Assembly (NCBI RefSeq): GCF_003217325.1
Contig: NZ_QJTI01000006.1
Span: forward strand, 116,296-180,295
Direction: 5' to 3'
DNA: 64,000 nucleotides
Origin: Rhodopseudomonas faecalis
GTDB lineage: Bacteria; Pseudomonadota; Alphaproteobacteria; Rhizobiales; Xanthobacteraceae
The notes beneath the pieces are model-generated. The model ran no database searches and was not told where the DNA came from. It worked only from the letters and a program-made list of their open reading frames with translations. Positions 63,812 to 64,000 of this stretch are shown piece by piece (within the stretch, counting starts at the first letter, position 1; every line of letters starts with the position of its first letter). A program made the translations under genes and the position numbers.

Positions 63812-63905
63812 TGGGCAGTCGCCAGGACAGCCAATCACGGCTCATACGTCCCATGATGGTGGTGTGAAGCGCGTCGCCTGTTTGGACTTATTGTGCGCAA
63901 GAGCA

Positions 63906-64000
63906 GTAAGCGCTGTTCTCAGGCCACGTGCCTGAGGTCTTGCGTGGCGGGATAGGCCCAGGGCAGCAGGTCGTCGATCTGACCGTTCGGGTGGCCGTTG
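63906..64000 (-). mobile_element. Edge of an IS66-family insertion sequence
   Basis: GTAAGCGCTGTTCTC at 63906 matches the IS66-family terminal repeat start (GTAAGCG). The sequence to the window end is the 3' end of its transposase. The rest lies outside the window. Confidence 0.7.
63919..64000 (-). CDS. tnpC: IS66-family transposase, C-terminal fragment (cut by window edge)
   Basis: The minus strand reads NGHPNGQIDDLLPWAYPATQ then DLRHVA and stop. The DDLLPWAY segment followed by a short tail is the usual C-terminus of IS66-family (TnpC) transposases. Only 26 codons are visible, so intactness cannot be judged. Confidence 0.7.
   Translation of the reverse strand, partial: NGHPNGQIDDLLPWAYPATQDLRHVA

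Overview
The window is high-GC alphaproteobacterial DNA. The cbbF-P-T-A-M operon with form II RuBisCO, haem uptake through hemP/hmuTUV, sulfide oxidation genes, cobalamin genes under B12 riboswitches and a Bradyrhizobiaceae-type dispersed palindromic repeat together suggest a purple non-sulfur bacterium of the Rhodopseudomonas palustris group. That placement is inference; no 16S or marker search was possible.

Layout. 1-6.2 kb: haem acquisition (start of a TonB-dependent haem receptor, hutW, hemP, hmuTUV). 6.2-16.7 kb: cobalamin block with three B12 riboswitches. One precedes cobT-cobS-cobQ, one precedes an anaerobic class III ribonucleotide reductase (nrdD, a separately encoded glycyl-radical domain, nrdG), and one precedes a BtuCDF-type importer. 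16.8-31 kb: respiration and sulfur. This holds a sulfide:quinone oxidoreductase with a small membrane partner, cytochrome bd oxidase cydABX with its assembly exporter cydDC, a TehA/SLAC1-type channel, a YeeE/YedE-type sulfur transporter and flavocytochrome c sulfide dehydrogenase fccAB. The sqr gene and the tehA-like gene share an identical 18-bp motif about 110 bp upstream of their starts. 31-45 kb: two tRNA-Ser genes, the Calvin-cycle operon with cbbY, arginase, an FkbM methyltransferase and several small unknown genes.

45.4-57.1 kb: a complete type I-E CRISPR-Cas locus, all on the minus strand (cas3, cse1, cse2, cas7e, cas5e, cas6e, cas1, cas2), followed by a 35-repeat array that ends beside tRNA-Ser(TGA). 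The 443-bp gap between cas3 and cse1 holds what I consider the most interesting feature of the window. Two degenerate repeats keep the exact 6-bp-stem/4-nt-loop geometry of the CRISPR repeat. They are separated by exactly 32 nt, lie behind a good promoter and are followed by a terminator-like hairpin. This looks like a crRNA-like regulatory RNA of the CreA/CreR kind.

57.1-64 kb: accessory DNA. A decayed IS3-family element sits about 40 bp upstream of cas3. It is followed by a roughly 1-kb region of nested repeats (21-bp units in four blocks, inside a ~342-bp higher-order repeat). Then come genes for a small basic protein, an ECF-type sigma factor, a ParA-like protein with a defective P-loop, an unknown protein and a Lon-like AAA+ ATPase, and finally the edge of an IS66-family element. 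I could not assign this last gene set to a described system.
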